NCBI RefSeq assembly: GCF_016900095.1
Contig: NZ_JACJJP010000014.1
Coordinates: forward strand, 19,320-83,319
Reading direction: 5' to 3'
DNA: 64,000 bases
From: Gemmiger formicilis
GTDB lineage: Bacteria; Bacillota; Clostridia; Oscillospirales; Ruminococcaceae
Shown piece after piece: positions 16,589 to 26,240 of this stretch. Both the position numbers and the translations under genes were made by a program. Under the pieces are notes generated by a model. That model saw only the letters and a list, made by a program, of their open reading frames with translations, was not told where the DNA came from and made no database searches. The first letter of the stretch is position 1; each line of letters begins with the position of its first letter.

Positions 16589-18565
16589 ATGAAACACAAA
16601 AGAAGTCCGGATAATATCGCCGTGATCATCCTGCTGGCAGCCGCCTGCCTCGCCCTGGCGGTGCCGGTGGCGGTTCTCAATCCGATATGTCTGATTGCCC
16701 CCGCTGTGGCGGTACTGGTTGTGGCGGTCCTTGTGTTTGTCAACATCCGGCGTCTGCGCCGGTTTGTGGCAAGAAATCTGTGCGGCCGTCAGTTCGAAAA
16801 CAGCAAACTGCAGTATTCCCTGGCGGAATTGCCGGTGCCGGTCATGCTGCTGGATGGCAAAACCATTGTCTGGTATAATGATCTGTTCCGTGAACAGGTT
16901 TTATCGGATGTGGACGCCGTGCAGCCGGCAGTGGAACGATTCCTGCCGGGATTTGATCTGGCTGTGTGCGCCCGCGCCCATGGCCAGGATCTGACGGCAA
17001 ACGGCAACCGTTTTACGGCATACGCCAGCCCTGTGCGCGGGTCCGGCGGCGGAAGTCTTGTGTACCTGATCAACGATACCTTCTTCAAGGACACGTTGGA
17101 TGAGTACAATGCCAGCCGCCCGGCCTATCTGAACATCGTGATTGACAGTTACGATGAACTGTTCACCGATATGAAGGATTCGGAACAGGCGCGGGAACTG
17201 GAAGCCATCAACCGCCTGCTGGAAGAGTATTTTGCCCAGACCACCGGATTCCTGCGCCGGGTGTCCAACAACCGGTACATTGCGGTGGTGGAAGAGCGGG
17301 ATGCCCGCCGGATGATCGAACAGCGGTTTGATATTTTGGACAAAGTTCGGGCACTGAATCCCAGTGGGATGCTGACCATCTCCATCGGCCTGGGCCATGG
17401 CGGAAAGACTTTGTTCGAATGCCAGGAGATGGCCCGGGAAAGCATTGATATCGCCCTGGGCCGCGGCGGTGACCAGGCCGCCGTAAAAACCGCGGACGGG
17501 TTTGAATTCTACGGCGGTGTGTCCCACGGTGTGGAAAAGCGCAGTCATGTGCGCAGCCGTATCATCGCCAACGCTCTGGCCGATCAGATCCGCCAAAGTG
17601 ACAGCGTGATCATTATGGGGCATCGCATGACGGACCTGGACGCTGTGGGTTCTGCCATCGGCGTGCTGCGCATGTGCAAGATGTGCGAAGTGCCGTCTGT
17701 GATTGCCATACATAGAGATGCAACGCTGGCCGGTGCCTTGCTGGATGTGTTTGACGAAGCAGGGGAAGACCACAATTTTATTGAGCCCAAGGAAACGCTG
17801 GACCTGATCACACCGGACACCTTGCTCATTGTGGTGGATACCTATCAGAAATATCTTCTGGAAAGCCCGGAAATTTATGCCAAGTGCAAGCGTGTGGTGG
17901 TCATTGACCATCACCGCATGGCAGTGGGACATATCGACAATCCCATTTTGCTGTATCATGAACCCTATGCCTCCAGTGCCAGTGAACTGGTATGCGAATT
18001 GCTGCAATTCATGCCGGCGCAGGGCAATATCACCCCGCTGGAAGCCCAGGCGCTGTTGGCCGGTATTATGCTGGACACCCGCAGTTTTGCCCTGCACGTG
18101 GGGGTGCGTACGTTTGAGGCAGCCGCCTGGCTGCGCAGCCGTGGTGCCAAAACCGCCGAGACAAAGCTGCTCTTCAATGTTTCCAAAGAAGAATATGAAG
18201 CCCGTGCCGCCATTGTGGAGAGTGCCTATATCTACAAAGGCTGCGCCGTGGCGGTGTCCGGGGAACTGGACCCCGGCATGAGCGTGGTTCTGCCCATGGC
18301 GGCCAACGATCTGCTGACCATCAACGGTGTGGATGCCAGTTTTGTGGCGGTGGCCAAAAACGGCGGCGTCAACATCAGTGCCCGCAGCATGGGGGCGCTG
18401 AACGTCCAGGTGATTCTGGAACCGTTGGGCGGCGGCGGTCATCTGACCATGGCAGGTGCGCAGCTGAAGAACTGTACCGTGGACCAGGCGGAAGCCCGCA
18501 TTCGGGAACAGATTGACCGGTATCGGGCCGCCCAGGCTGCCAGCAAAGCTGATGCCCGGGTGTGA
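16589..18565 (+). CDS. gdpP: GdpP-type cyclic-di-AMP phosphodiesterase (DHH/DHHA1)
   Basis: GdpP hydrolyses cyclic di-AMP to pApA and so controls potassium, osmotic and cell wall homeostasis. The 658-residue protein has the standard layout. Two membrane helices lie within the first ~60 residues. A PAS-like domain (about 70-160) follows, then a degenerate GGDEF-like domain (about 170-300). The DHH domain has HRMTDLDAVGSAIGVL (near 345) and VVIDHHRM (near 440), and DHHA1 has GGGGHLTMAGAQ near the end. All metal-binding motifs appear intact. It follows rnj by 51 bases and precedes rplI and dnaB, a conserved Firmicutes order. Confidence 0.95.
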   Translation: MKHKRSPDNIAVIILLAAACLALAVPVAVLNPICLIAPAVAVLVVAVLVFVNIRRLRRFVARNLCGRQFENSKLQYSLAELPVPVMLLDGKTIVWYNDLFREQVLSDVDAVQPAVERFLPGFDLAVCARAHGQDLTANGNRFTAYASPVRGSGGGSLVYLINDTFFKDTLDEYNASRPAYLNIVIDSYDELFTDMKDSEQARELEAINRLLEEYFAQTTGFLRRVSNNRYIAVVEERDARRMIEQRFDILDKVRALNPSGMLTISIGLGHGGKTLFECQEMARESIDIALGRGGDQAAVKTADGFEFYGGVSHGVEKRSHVRSRIIANALADQIRQSDSVIIMGHRMTDLDAVGSAIGVLRMCKMCEVPSVIAIHRDATLAGALLDVFDEAGEDHNFIEPKETLDLITPDTLLIVVDTYQKYLLESPEIYAKCKRVVVIDHHRMAVGHIDNPILLYHEPYASSASELVCELLQFMPAQGNITPLEAQALLAGIMLDTRSFALHVGVRTFEAAAWLRSRGAKTAETKLLFNVSKEEYEARAAIVESAYIYKGCAVAVSGELDPGMSVVLPMAANDLLTINGVDASFVAVAKNGGVNISARSMGALNVQVILEPLGGGGHLTMAGAQLKNCTVDQAEARIREQIDRYRAAQAASKADARV

Positions 18566-18615
18566 TTTGATTCTGTCTATACCATATTTTTTACATAAAG
18601 AGGGGAGAAACCACT

Positions 18616-19059
18616 ATGAAAGTCATTCTCAAACAGGATGTCAAGACCATCGGCAAAAAGGACGAAATCCATGAAGTGTCCGACGGGTATGCCCGCAATT
18701 TTCTGTTTCCCCGCGGTCTGGCCGCTCCGGCGGATGCCAATGCACTGAACACCGCGCGCACCAAGAGTGAGGCCAAGGCGCACCATGAAGCCGAAGCCCG
18801 TGCCGCTGCCGAAGCTCTGGCTGCCCAGATCAAGGACAAGACCGTGGCCATCAAGGTCAAGGGAGGCGCTTCCGGTAAGCTGTACGGCAAGGTGACCGGC
18901 AAGGACGTGGCCGAAGAACTGGGCCGGATGATCGGCACCGAAATCGACAAGAAGAAGGTGGAACTGCCTTCCATCAAGGAATTCGGTTCCTATGATGCAC
19001 AGGTTCGCCTGTATGCCGGTGTGGCTGCCTCCTTCAAGGTGAAAGTGGAAGAGCTGTAA
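18616..19059 (+). CDS. rplI: 50S ribosomal protein L9
   Basis: L9 binds 23S rRNA domain V and stabilises the L1 stalk base. The 147-residue protein has the usual N-domain start [20 protein letters not shown] and the PROSITE-like signature with [14 protein letters not shown] long connecting helix (residues 41-75) and a glycine-containing C-domain ([18 protein letters not shown]) follow. The site AGAGGGGAGAA lies 9 bases before the ATG. It sits between gdpP and dnaB as in Bacillus. Confidence 0.97.
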   Translation: MKVILKQDVKTIGKKDEIHEVSDGYARNFLFPRGLAAPADANALNTARTKSEAKAHHEAEARAAAEALAAQIKDKTVAIKVKGGASGKLYGKVTGKDVAEELGRMIGTEIDKKKVELPSIKEFGSYDAQVRLYAGVAASFKVKVEEL

Positions 19060-19105
19060 AGCAATATGCCTTTACAGATGAAAAGCACAAGAAAGGGGAA
19101 TCTGT

Positions 19106-20500
19106 ATGCCTGCCGGTGAATTGAGTTTATCCAGTCTGGGAATTCAGATGCCCTACAACATGCAGGCCGAGCAGAGCGTGCTGGGCGCCGCGCTGATGGA
19201 TGAAACCATCCTCAACCGTCTGATCACCGAACTGGAACCGGACATGTTTTATTCGGACCAGAACCGGGCTATTTATGAGCAGATGCGTGCCCTGTTTGCG
19301 GACAGCGAGGCCGTGGATGTCATCACGCTGGTGGATGCGCTGGCGCAGAACAGCGCATTCAAAGGGGCGGATGACGCCAAAATCTACATCGCACACATTG
19401 CCGAGACGGTTCCCGCCATCTCCAATGTGGATTCTTACATCAAAATCGTCCGGGAAAAGTACCAGACCCGTCGGCTGATCGAGGCGGCCCGTTCCACCCT
19501 GGAACAGGCGGTGAATGAGCCGGATGCGGATATGCTGCTGGAAAGCGCGGAGCAAAAACTGTATGATATCCGCGGCGGACAGGAAAAATCCGGCGTCAAG
19601 ACCATCCGGGAGTCCATTCTGGAAGTCATTGACACCATGCAGAAGCTGAGCGGCGCCGACCGCGACAAGTTTGCCGGTATTCCCACAGGCTTTCACTATC
19701 TGGACAATGTTCTTACCGGATTGGGACGTTCGGACCTGGTGATTCTGGCCGCCCGTCCCGGCATGGGCAAAACCAGTTTCGCCTTGAATATTGCCACCAA
19801 TGTGGCCCGGCAGCAGAAAATTCCCACCATCATTTTCAGCCTGGAAATGACCTGCGAACAGCTGACCGATCGCATTCTGTCCAGTGTGGCGGGCATTGAC
19901 AGCCAGGCGTTCCGGACCGGACGGCTGAACAACTCCGACTGGAATGATTTCGCCACGGCTACCTCGCTCTTGTACAATGTGCCCATCTATATGGACGACT
20001 CTTCCGGCATCTCTGTGCCGGAACTGAAGGCCAAAATCCGGCAGATCAACCAGGACCCCAAGAAGGAAAAAATCGGGCTGGTGATTATTGACTACCTGCA
20101 GCTGATGCGGAGCGCCAAGCGCACCGAAAGCCGGGTGCAGGAAATCAGCGACATCACCCGGAATCTGAAAATCATGGCCAAGGAACTGAACGTGCCGGTC
20201 ATTGCGCTGTCCCAGCTGTCCCGTGCGGCGGAAAAGACCACCGGTCGTTCGGATCATCGCCCCCAGCTGTCCGACCTGCGTGACTCCGGTTCTATCGAAC
20301 AGGACGCCGACGTGGTACTGTTCCTGTACCGCGCTGCGTATTATAATCGTCAGAACGGCGAAGCCGAGCAGGCCAACGAAAACGAAGCCGAGTGCATCGT
20401 CGCCAAGAACCGTCACGGCGAAACCAGTATTGTTCGCCTGGGATGGGACGGCGCCCACACTCGCTTCAGCAATTTGGATGAGATTCATGAACAGTATTGA
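19106..20500 (+). CDS. dnaB: Replicative DNA helicase DnaB/DnaC
   Basis: This 464-residue hexameric 5'-3' helicase unwinds DNA at the replication fork. The N-terminal domain begins MPYNMQAEQSVLGAALMDE, a hallmark of the family. The RecA-like domain has Walker A ILAARPGMGKTSFALN (near residue 215), Walker B LVIIDYLQLM and the arginine-finger region QLSDLRDSGSIEQDADV. There is no intein. The ribosome binding site is GAAAGGGG. The 3' end overlaps tilS by 14 bases, implying translational coupling. Confidence 0.97.
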   Translation: MPAGELSLSSLGIQMPYNMQAEQSVLGAALMDETILNRLITELEPDMFYSDQNRAIYEQMRALFADSEAVDVITLVDALAQNSAFKGADDAKIYIAHIAETVPAISNVDSYIKIVREKYQTRRLIEAARSTLEQAVNEPDADMLLESAEQKLYDIRGGQEKSGVKTIRESILEVIDTMQKLSGADRDKFAGIPTGFHYLDNVLTGLGRSDLVILAARPGMGKTSFALNIATNVARQQKIPTIIFSLEMTCEQLTDRILSSVAGIDSQAFRTGRLNNSDWNDFATATSLLYNVPIYMDDSSGISVPELKAKIRQINQDPKKEKIGLVIIDYLQLMRSAKRTESRVQEISDITRNLKIMAKELNVPVIALSQLSRAAEKTTGRSDHRPQLSDLRDSGSIEQDADVVLFLYRAAYYNRQNGEAEQANENEAECIVAKNRHGETSIVRLGWDGAHTRFSNLDEIHEQY

Positions 20501-21890
20501 TGCGCAAAATGTCATCGATAAAACCGAGCAAACTCTGCTTGCCTACTGTAAGCAGCAGGGTTTGTTCAAGTCTGGCGACAGGGTCATTGTAGCCTGCTCC
20601 GGCGGAGCAGACTCCATGGCCCTTTTGCTGTTTTTGCTGCGTTGCCGCCGCGCTCTTTCCATTGAGGTGCTGGCCACCCACGTGAACCACGGCATCCGCG
20701 GCGCCGCGGCCGATCGGGATGAAGCTTTCGTCTCCCGCTTCTGCGAAGACCGGGCTATCGAGCTGTTTGTATATAACGCAAAACGTGCCGGTGTGACCGT
20801 TCCGGACTCTCCCAGTGAGGAGTGGGCCCGGAATCTGCGCTACGACTGGTTTGACGAGCTGGCCTCCCGGGAAGAAGCCCATATTGCCACGGCCCACACC
20901 ATGTCCGATCAGGTGGAAACGGTGCTGCTGCGCATGGCCCGCGGCACGGGCCTGCACGGACTGGGCGGCATACAACCCCATCGCGGGGTCTATGTGCGGC
21001 CCCTTTTGTGCCTGACCCGTGCGGAGACCGAAGCATACTGTGCCGCACTTGGGCAAAGCTATGTGCAGGACGAAACCAACGCCCGGGACACCTATGCCCG
21101 CAACCGGGTGCGCCATGACGCGGTGCCGGCGCTGATTTCGGTCAATCCGGCGGCAGAGCGCTGTATTGGACGGCTGTGCCGTCAGATGCAGCAGTTGGAT
21201 GCCTGGCTGGCCGCCGAGGCGGCGGCTTTGCTGCAGGCGGCGGCCACTTCCTGCGGGTATGACCTGCAGGTACTGCGGGACGCCGACGGTCCTGTGCTGG
21301 ATGCGGCTTTGCACAGCCTGGTGGCTCCGGTGCGGGATGCGGAGGAAAAATATGTCAGTCTGCTTCGCTTCCTTGTGATCAAGGGGGAAGGGGCGCTGCA
21401 GCTGACCCCGGATGTGACCTTCAAGGTGCAGAAAGGGGTGGCCGGCAAGGAACTGGTGCGCATTGCGCCTTCCGGTGCTGCCCCGGCTCCGGCTCCGCCG
21501 CAGCCGGCTCTGCCGGGCGTTTATCATCTTCCGGGAGGCTACACTGTGGCTTTGCGGGTGGAAAAGTATGAAGAATTTCTAAAAAATGCACCAATTTTCA
21601 AAAAAGACTTAAACTGTTGCGCAGATTATGCTAAAATAAACAAGAATATCCTGTTGCGCACGCGGCAACCGGGGGATGATTATCGTCCGCGGGACCGACA
21701 TGTGCGTAAAACATTGAAAAAATACTATAACGAGCTTGCCGTTCCCATGAAGGACCGCCCGCTGCTGCCGCTTCTGGCAGACGGCAGCGAAGTGATCTGG
21801 CTGTGGGGCTCCGGGTTTGCCGATGGGTTTGCACCGGACCGGTTCACACGGGAAGTACTTGTTATCCGCACCGAAAAAACGGAGGTTTAA
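20487..21890 (+). CDS. tilS: tRNA(Ile)-lysidine synthetase
   Basis: TilS converts C34 of the CAU-anticodon tRNA-Ile to lysidine, so that it reads AUA. The 467-residue protein has the PP-loop VIVACSGGADSMALLLFLL (near residue 33), then HVNHGIRG. HTMSDQVETVLLRMARGTGL is typical of the catalytic core, and NRVRHDAVP of its end. A C-terminal TilS_C domain begins near RTRQPGDDYRP. The start at 20487 lies inside the end of dnaB; an ATG three codons earlier (20478) is an alternative, and neither has a strong ribosome binding site. A short AT-rich patch (about 21570-21650) interrupts the otherwise GC-rich gene. Confidence 0.94.
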   Translation: MNSIDAQNVIDKTEQTLLAYCKQQGLFKSGDRVIVACSGGADSMALLLFLLRCRRALSIEVLATHVNHGIRGAAADRDEAFVSRFCEDRAIELFVYNAKRAGVTVPDSPSEEWARNLRYDWFDELASREEAHIATAHTMSDQVETVLLRMARGTGLHGLGGIQPHRGVYVRPLLCLTRAETEAYCAALGQSYVQDETNARDTYARNRVRHDAVPALISVNPAAERCIGRLCRQMQQLDAWLAAEAAALLQAAATSCGYDLQVLRDADGPVLDAALHSLVAPVRDAEEKYVSLLRFLVIKGEGALQLTPDVTFKVQKGVAGKELVRIAPSGAAPAPAPPQPALPGVYHLPGGYTVALRVEKYEEFLKNAPIFKKDLNCCADYAKINKNILLRTRQPGDDYRPRDRHVRKTLKKYYNELAVPMKDRPLLPLLADGSEVIWLWGSGFADGFAPDRFTREVLVIRTEKTEV

Positions 21891-21893
21891 TTC

Positions 21894-22445
21894 ATGCATT
21901 CCATGCACCAAGATATCGACCACATCCTGGTTTCGGAAGAAGATTTGCAGGCCAAAGTGGCAGAACTGGGCGCACAAATCAGTGCCGATTACGAGGGGAA
22001 AGATCTTCTCCTTGTGTCGATCCTGAAAGGTGCGGTTGTGTTTATGGCCGACCTGATGCGCGCTGTGAGCATTCCCTGCGGCATCGATTTTATGGTTGTT
22101 TCCAGCTATGGCGGTGCCAATACCAGCTCTACAGGCCTTGTCAAGATCATCAAGGACCTGGATCAGGATCTGTCCGGCAAGGATGTGCTGATTGTGGAGG
22201 ATATCCTTGACACCGGCATTACCCTTTCTCATCTGATGCCCATGCTGCAGATGCGCAAACCCAACAGCCTGCGCCTGTGCACCATCCTGAGCAAGCCCAG
22301 CCGCCGCAAGGCGGACATTGAACCCGATTATTGCGGTTTTGAGGTCCCTGACGAATTTGTTGTGGGCTATGGCCTCGACTATGATGAAAAGTACCGCAAT
22401 CTCCCGTATGTGGGGGTGCTTAAACCGGAGATCTATTCCAAGTGA
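21894..22445 (+). CDS. hpt: Hypoxanthine phosphoribosyltransferase
   Basis: This purine-salvage enzyme makes IMP and GMP from hypoxanthine and guanine with PRPP. Of 183 residues, the PRPP-binding motif is VLIVEDILDTGITLSHLM (near residue 98), preceded by SILKGAVVFMADLMR and the flexible-loop SSYGGANTSSTG. YGLDYDEKYRNLPYVGVL at the end is typical of bacterial Hpt. The start lies three bases after the tilS stop with GGAGG upstream. The tilS-hpt-ftsH order is conserved in Firmicutes. Confidence 0.97.
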   Translation: MHSMHQDIDHILVSEEDLQAKVAELGAQISADYEGKDLLLVSILKGAVVFMADLMRAVSIPCGIDFMVVSSYGGANTSSTGLVKIIKDLDQDLSGKDVLIVEDILDTGITLSHLMPMLQMRKPNSLRLCTILSKPSRRKADIEPDYCGFEVPDEFVVGYGLDYDEKYRNLPYVGVLKPEIYSK

Positions 22446-22508
22446 TCTTCGATTTCATATGTAAGGATGCTGCCGGAAGGTGGCGTCCGGAAATAAGGAG
22501 TTGATCTT

Positions 22509-24569
22509 TTGCAGCATAAGCCACGTCTGAGCGGCATTATCATTACCGCCGTCCTCCTGGTGCTGGTTCTGGTTATGGCAACGACCTATACGTCCATGTC
22601 CGGTTCCTCCACCAGCACGATGAAGCTGTCCGAGGTAATGGATTACTTTGCCGCCAATCAGGTAACCTATTTCAATCTGGATCTGAATACCGGCGTGATC
22701 GAGCTGAGCCTGAAAGAAGGCGAGCACGCCCTGCCCGAACAGACGGAAAGCCAGAAGCAGGCTACCGGACTGCTGGCGGAATTGTCCGGCAGTGAGGAAT
22801 ATGGTCCGCAGAACGGCGGTGTGATGTCCATCACCTACAAGCTGCCCTATACGGCGTATTTTCTGGAATATGTTCAGGGGTATATCGATGCCTACAACGA
22901 AGCCAATCCGGACGCCCCCATGGTGTACGACATGGTGGAAATCAAAACCAGCATTCCCTGGTTTGAGATTCTGCTCTATGCGTTCATGATCGGCAGCGTG
23001 GTTCTGCTCTTCATGTCCATGTACCGTGGCGGAGCCGGCGGCGGCAGTATCATGAATGTGGGCCGTGCCAAGGTCAAGGATCAGCAGGAGGGACAACGAA
23101 AAGCCACCTTTGCCGATGTGGCCGGCGCAGACGAGGAAAAGGCGGAACTTCAGGAAGTGGTTGAGTTCCTGAAGGCCCCCAACAAGTTCAATTCCCTGGG
23201 CGCGCGCATTCCCCACGGCGTGTTGCTGGTGGGCCCTCCGGGTACCGGTAAAACCCTGTTGGCCCGTGCCTGTGCAGGCGAAGCGGGTGTGCCGTTCTAT
23301 GCCATTTCCGGTTCCGATTTTGTGGAAATGTATGTGGGTGTCGGCGCTTCCCGTGTTCGCGACCTGTTTGAAAAGGCCAAAAAGACGATGCCCTCCATCA
23401 TCTTTATCGATGAAATCGATGCCGTCGGTCGCCAGCGCGGCGCCGGTCTGGGCGGCGGCCACGATGAACGCGAACAGACCCTGAACCAGCTGCTGGTGGA
23501 GATGGACGGCTTTGACGCTAACGACGGTGTCATTGTCATGGCCGCCACCAACCGTGCAGACATTCTGGACAAAGCGTTGCTGCGTCCCGGCCGTTTTGAC
23601 CGTCAGGTCTATGTGGGCCTGCCGGACGTCAAGGGCCGCGAGGAAATCCTGCGCGTTCATACCAAGAATAAGCCTTTGGCCCCGGATGTCAGCCTGAAGA
23701 CCATTGCCAAATCCACCGCCGGTTTCTCCGGTGCCGATCTGGAAAATCTGGTCAACGAGGCGGCCCTGCTGGCAGCGCGCAAAGGCAAAAAGGCCATCAC
23801 CGAGCCGGAAATCGAGGAAGCTTCCATCAAGGTGGTGGCCGGCCCCGAAAAGAAGAGCCGTGTTGTGACCGATAAAGAAAAGCGGCTTACCGCTTACCAT
23901 GAGACCGGCCATGCCATCACCGGCTATTTCTGCAAGACCCATGACCCGGTGCATCAGATCAGCATCATTCCCCGCGGTATGGCGGGCGGCTACACCATGT
24001 ACCTGCCGGAGAAGGATCCCAGCTACGTGACCAAGACGGCCATGAGCGAAAGCATTGTGAGCCTGCTGGGTGGTCGCGTGGCGGAACAGCTGGTGCTGGA
24101 GGATATTTCCACCGGCGCTTCCAATGACCTGCAGCGTGCCACCGATACGGCACGGGCCATGGTCACCCGGTACGGCTTCTCCGAACGGTTGGGCCCTGTG
24201 GTTTACGGCACGGATCCCAGCGAGACCTTCCTCGGCCGTGATCTGGGAATGGGCAAAGGATACAGTGAAAACATTGCTGCGGAGATCGACAACGAGATTC
24301 GTGACATTGTGGATGAAGGTTATGAGACGGCACGCCGTATCCTGACCGAGCATATGGCTGAACTGCACAAGGTGGCCGCTGTTCTGATGGAACGCGAGAA
24401 GATCAGCGGGGAAGAGTTCAAGACCCTGATGGAAGGCGGCCAGCTGCCTCCCTTTGATTTGGGCAAAACCGATTCCACGCCCGCGCAGGGCAACGCCGCT
24501 GCGCCGCAGGCTGCGGAACCTGCTGCGCAGACGCAGACGCCGGACGCTCCCGAAGCGCCCCAAGAATGA
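22509..24569 (+). CDS. ftsH: ATP-dependent zinc metalloprotease FtsH
   Basis: FtsH is a membrane-bound AAA+ protease that degrades misfolded membrane proteins and regulators. The 686-residue protein starts at TTG with AAGGAG 9 bases upstream. Two transmembrane helices (about 9-27 and 155-172) flank an extracytoplasmic domain. The AAA domain has Walker A GPPGTGKT (near 240), Walker [16 protein letters not shown] and the second region of homology [20 protein letters not shown]. The zinc site is AYHETGH (near residue 463). The C-terminal ~40 residues are Ala/Pro/Gln-rich. All catalytic elements are present. Confidence 0.97.
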   Translation: MQHKPRLSGIIITAVLLVLVLVMATTYTSMSGSSTSTMKLSEVMDYFAANQVTYFNLDLNTGVIELSLKEGEHALPEQTESQKQATGLLAELSGSEEYGPQNGGVMSITYKLPYTAYFLEYVQGYIDAYNEANPDAPMVYDMVEIKTSIPWFEILLYAFMIGSVVLLFMSMYRGGAGGGSIMNVGRAKVKDQQEGQRKATFADVAGADEEKAELQEVVEFLKAPNKFNSLGARIPHGVLLVGPPGTGKTLLARACAGEAGVPFYAISGSDFVEMYVGVGASRVRDLFEKAKKTMPSIIFIDEIDAVGRQRGAGLGGGHDEREQTLNQLLVEMDGFDANDGVIVMAATNRADILDKALLRPGRFDRQVYVGLPDVKGREEILRVHTKNKPLAPDVSLKTIAKSTAGFSGADLENLVNEAALLAARKGKKAITEPEIEEASIKVVAGPEKKSRVVTDKEKRLTAYHETGHAITGYFCKTHDPVHQISIIPRGMAGGYTMYLPEKDPSYVTKTAMSESIVSLLGGRVAEQLVLEDISTGASNDLQRATDTARAMVTRYGFSERLGPVVYGTDPSETFLGRDLGMGKGYSENIAAEIDNEIRDIVDEGYETARRILTEHMAELHKVAAVLMEREKISGEEFKTLMEGGQLPPFDLGKTDSTPAQGNAAAPQAAEPAAQTQTPDAPEAPQE

Positions 24570-24590
24570 CAAGGTAAGGTGGATTGAATC

Positions 24591-25649
24591 ATGGATCAGA
24601 ATTTTTCTCTTATGGCACAGTCCCGCGCCAACTACTATACGGCGGGAAGCCCTGTTCAGTTCGTTCGGGTGGAGCTGCTCAAAGGAGATGTTACCGGGGA
24701 AGTGGCGGTCTGCCTGACCTTCAAAAACGTAGGCACCGAACCGCTGACCGGCCTTGTGGTTCACTTCAAGTGTAAGGACGCCGCCGGCCAGATTCTGTGC
24801 GAAGACGACTTCTATTATGAAGATCTGAACGCCCAGCCCGGCGATTTGTTCGGCAGTGATGATGCGGTGTTCGTGAGCGATACGCCGGTCTCCAGCGTGG
24901 AGACGGAGCAGGACCGCGCCTTCCTGAACGGGCGTGGTGTGAACCTGCGCGAATACAAGCGGGTTCGCTTGCCGCAGCCCCGGGTGTTGCCCGGTTCCAT
25001 TGCCAAGATTTTGCAGCAGCGCACCGGAAACCCGCAGCTGACCTGTGTACCGCAGGATACGGAGTATGGCTGGTTCTGTGCATGCGGGGCTTTCCATCCC
25101 AACGAGGAAGCGGCCCAGGTGTGCAGCGAGTGCGGCGGTGACCGCGCTTACATTAAGGCAAGCTTGACCTCCATTCTGGAGGAGGCACGCCAGGCGGCGG
25201 AGCGCCAGCAGCAGGAGCTGAATGCTGTGGCCAATGCAGCTGCGCCCGCACCGCGGAATACGGCGGCTGCCACGGCTGCCGCCGCCCAAGCAGCTATTGC
25301 CAGCGAAGAAGATGATGTGGTGGATGAACCCACCGCACAGTTCAATCCTTCTGCGGATGCCACCAATGCGGAGATGGCCCGGGTTCGTCAGTACGCACCC
25401 AACGGCCGTCTTTTTGAGGATGACGCCGAAGATGAGGAAGGCACCCGCATGTTCGACACCGATGAGGACGAGGACGAATATGATGATGAGCCTTCCGTTC
25501 GCCGGCGCGGCCGTTATGCGGATGATGACGAAGAATCTGAAGACGACGTCATGGCCGAGCGGATCATCCGGTGGGCGCCGCCCATCACTGCGGTGGTCTG
25601 CGCCCTGATTGTGGCTGTATCGCTGATTTATTATTTCGTGATTGCCTGA
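24591..25649 (+). CDS. Zinc-ribbon, tail-anchored membrane protein of unknown function
   Basis: A 352-residue protein with several parts. The first ~160 residues look like a folded beta-rich domain (VAVCLTFKNVGTEPLTGLVV). A treble cysteine ribbon C-x-C-x12-C-x2-C follows (FCACG to CSECGG, about 162-181). Next is a helical, Ala/Gln-rich stretch, then a very acidic low-complexity region (about 285-320). A single hydrophobic helix at the C-terminus (PPITAVVCALIVAVSLIYYF) suggests a tail-anchored protein with its domains in the cytoplasm. I recognise no family. AAGGTGG lies upstream, and the gene follows ftsH by 21 bases, suggesting cotranscription. A terminator follows. Confidence 0.72.
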   Translation: MDQNFSLMAQSRANYYTAGSPVQFVRVELLKGDVTGEVAVCLTFKNVGTEPLTGLVVHFKCKDAAGQILCEDDFYYEDLNAQPGDLFGSDDAVFVSDTPVSSVETEQDRAFLNGRGVNLREYKRVRLPQPRVLPGSIAKILQQRTGNPQLTCVPQDTEYGWFCACGAFHPNEEAAQVCSECGGDRAYIKASLTSILEEARQAAERQQQELNAVANAAAPAPRNTAAATAAAAQAAIASEEDDVVDEPTAQFNPSADATNAEMARVRQYAPNGRLFEDDAEDEEGTRMFDTDEDEDEYDDEPSVRRRGRYADDDEESEDDVMAERIIRWAPPITAVVCALIVAVSLIYYFVIA

Positions 25650-25668
25650 TTTTCGCAACTGAGCATGA

Positions 25669-25703
25669 AGCCTCCGACCCTTTCCGGGCCGGGGGCTTTT
25701 TGT
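25669..25703 (+). terminator. Intrinsic terminator ending the rnj-ftsH region
   Basis: A 13-position stem with one mismatch and a T-run (AAGCCTCCGACCC with GGGCCGGGGGCTT, then TTT). It separates the core-gene run from the ABC operon. Confidence 0.85.
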
Positions 25704-25743
25704 ATGCCGGCAAAATCTTTACATCTGAAGAGGCCAAAACCTC

Positions 25744-25772
25744 TTGCCATGTTGCTGTATTAGTCGTATACT
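25744..25772 (+). promoter_or_regulatory. Promoter of the ytr-like ABC operon
   Basis: TTGCCA (25744-25749), a 17-base spacer and TATACT (25767-25772). The -10 region lies within an imperfect palindrome (GTATTAGTCGTATACTAC, 12 of 18 positions symmetric). This could be an autoregulatory operator of the GntR protein encoded next. Confidence 0.7.
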
Positions 25773-25802
25773 ACAGGTAGAGAAAAAAGGAGGTGGAAGA
25801 CG

Positions 25803-26180
25803 GTGGTCAGCTTTCAGGGAATCCACTTTCATGAAAGGTCGCCGGTATACCAGCAGATTGCGGAATATCTGAAGCGGCAGATCATGCTGGGCGTGGTGGA
25901 AGATGGGGAACAGATGCCCAGCCGCCGGGAACTGGCAGCCCAGACGGGCATTAACCCCAATACGGCCCAAAAGGCCTACCGCTTGATGACCGAAGAAGGC
26001 TACGTGCAAAACCAGGGCAACAATCTGAGTCAGGTCCACCTGACTCCCGAACTGCGGGACTGGATTGAGGATGAGCTCAGCCGGGGACTGGTACAGCAGT
26101 TCGTGACCGATGCCAAGGAAAATCATCTGTCGTATCGCAAGGTCATCACTCTGATCAGTGATATGTGGGGCGAAGAATAA
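25803..26180 (+). CDS. GntR-family transcriptional regulator, YtrA subfamily
   Basis: A 125-residue regulator with an N-terminal winged helix and a short C-terminal helical tail, the layout of the YtrA branch of GntR. The DNA-binding signature is SPVYQQIAEYLKRQIMLGV then MPSRRELAAQTGINPNTAQK and AYRLMTEEGYV. YtrA-type regulators usually repress ABC transporter operons that they head and lack a large effector domain. That fits the downstream genes here. It starts at GTG 25803 with AGGAGG 9 bases upstream. An inverted repeat (26203-26224) immediately downstream is a candidate binding site. Confidence 0.92.
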   Translation: MVSFQGIHFHERSPVYQQIAEYLKRQIMLGVVEDGEQMPSRRELAAQTGINPNTAQKAYRLMTEEGYVQNQGNNLSQVHLTPELRDWIEDELSRGLVQQFVTDAKENHLSYRKVITLISDMWGEE

Positions 26181-26202
26181 GCGCCTATATTTTTTATCAT
26201 GA

Positions 26203-26224
26203 GTGTACTATCATAATAATACAC
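26203..26224. promoter_or_regulatory. Inverted repeat, candidate operator for the YtrA-type regulator
   Basis: A 22-base inverted repeat with arms GTGTA and TACAC; 18 of 22 positions are symmetric. It lies between the regulator and the first permease gene, 17 bases before the latter's start. It may control a second, weaker promoter here or act as a roadblock. Binding is inferred, not shown. Confidence 0.5.
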
Positions 26225-26240
26225 GAAAGAAGAGGTTCTT

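Noticed and set aside
22455..25658. A 1067-codon minus-strand frame opposite ftsH and the zinc-ribbon gene.
   Set aside because: Same antisense artefact; ftsH on the plus strand has every family motif.
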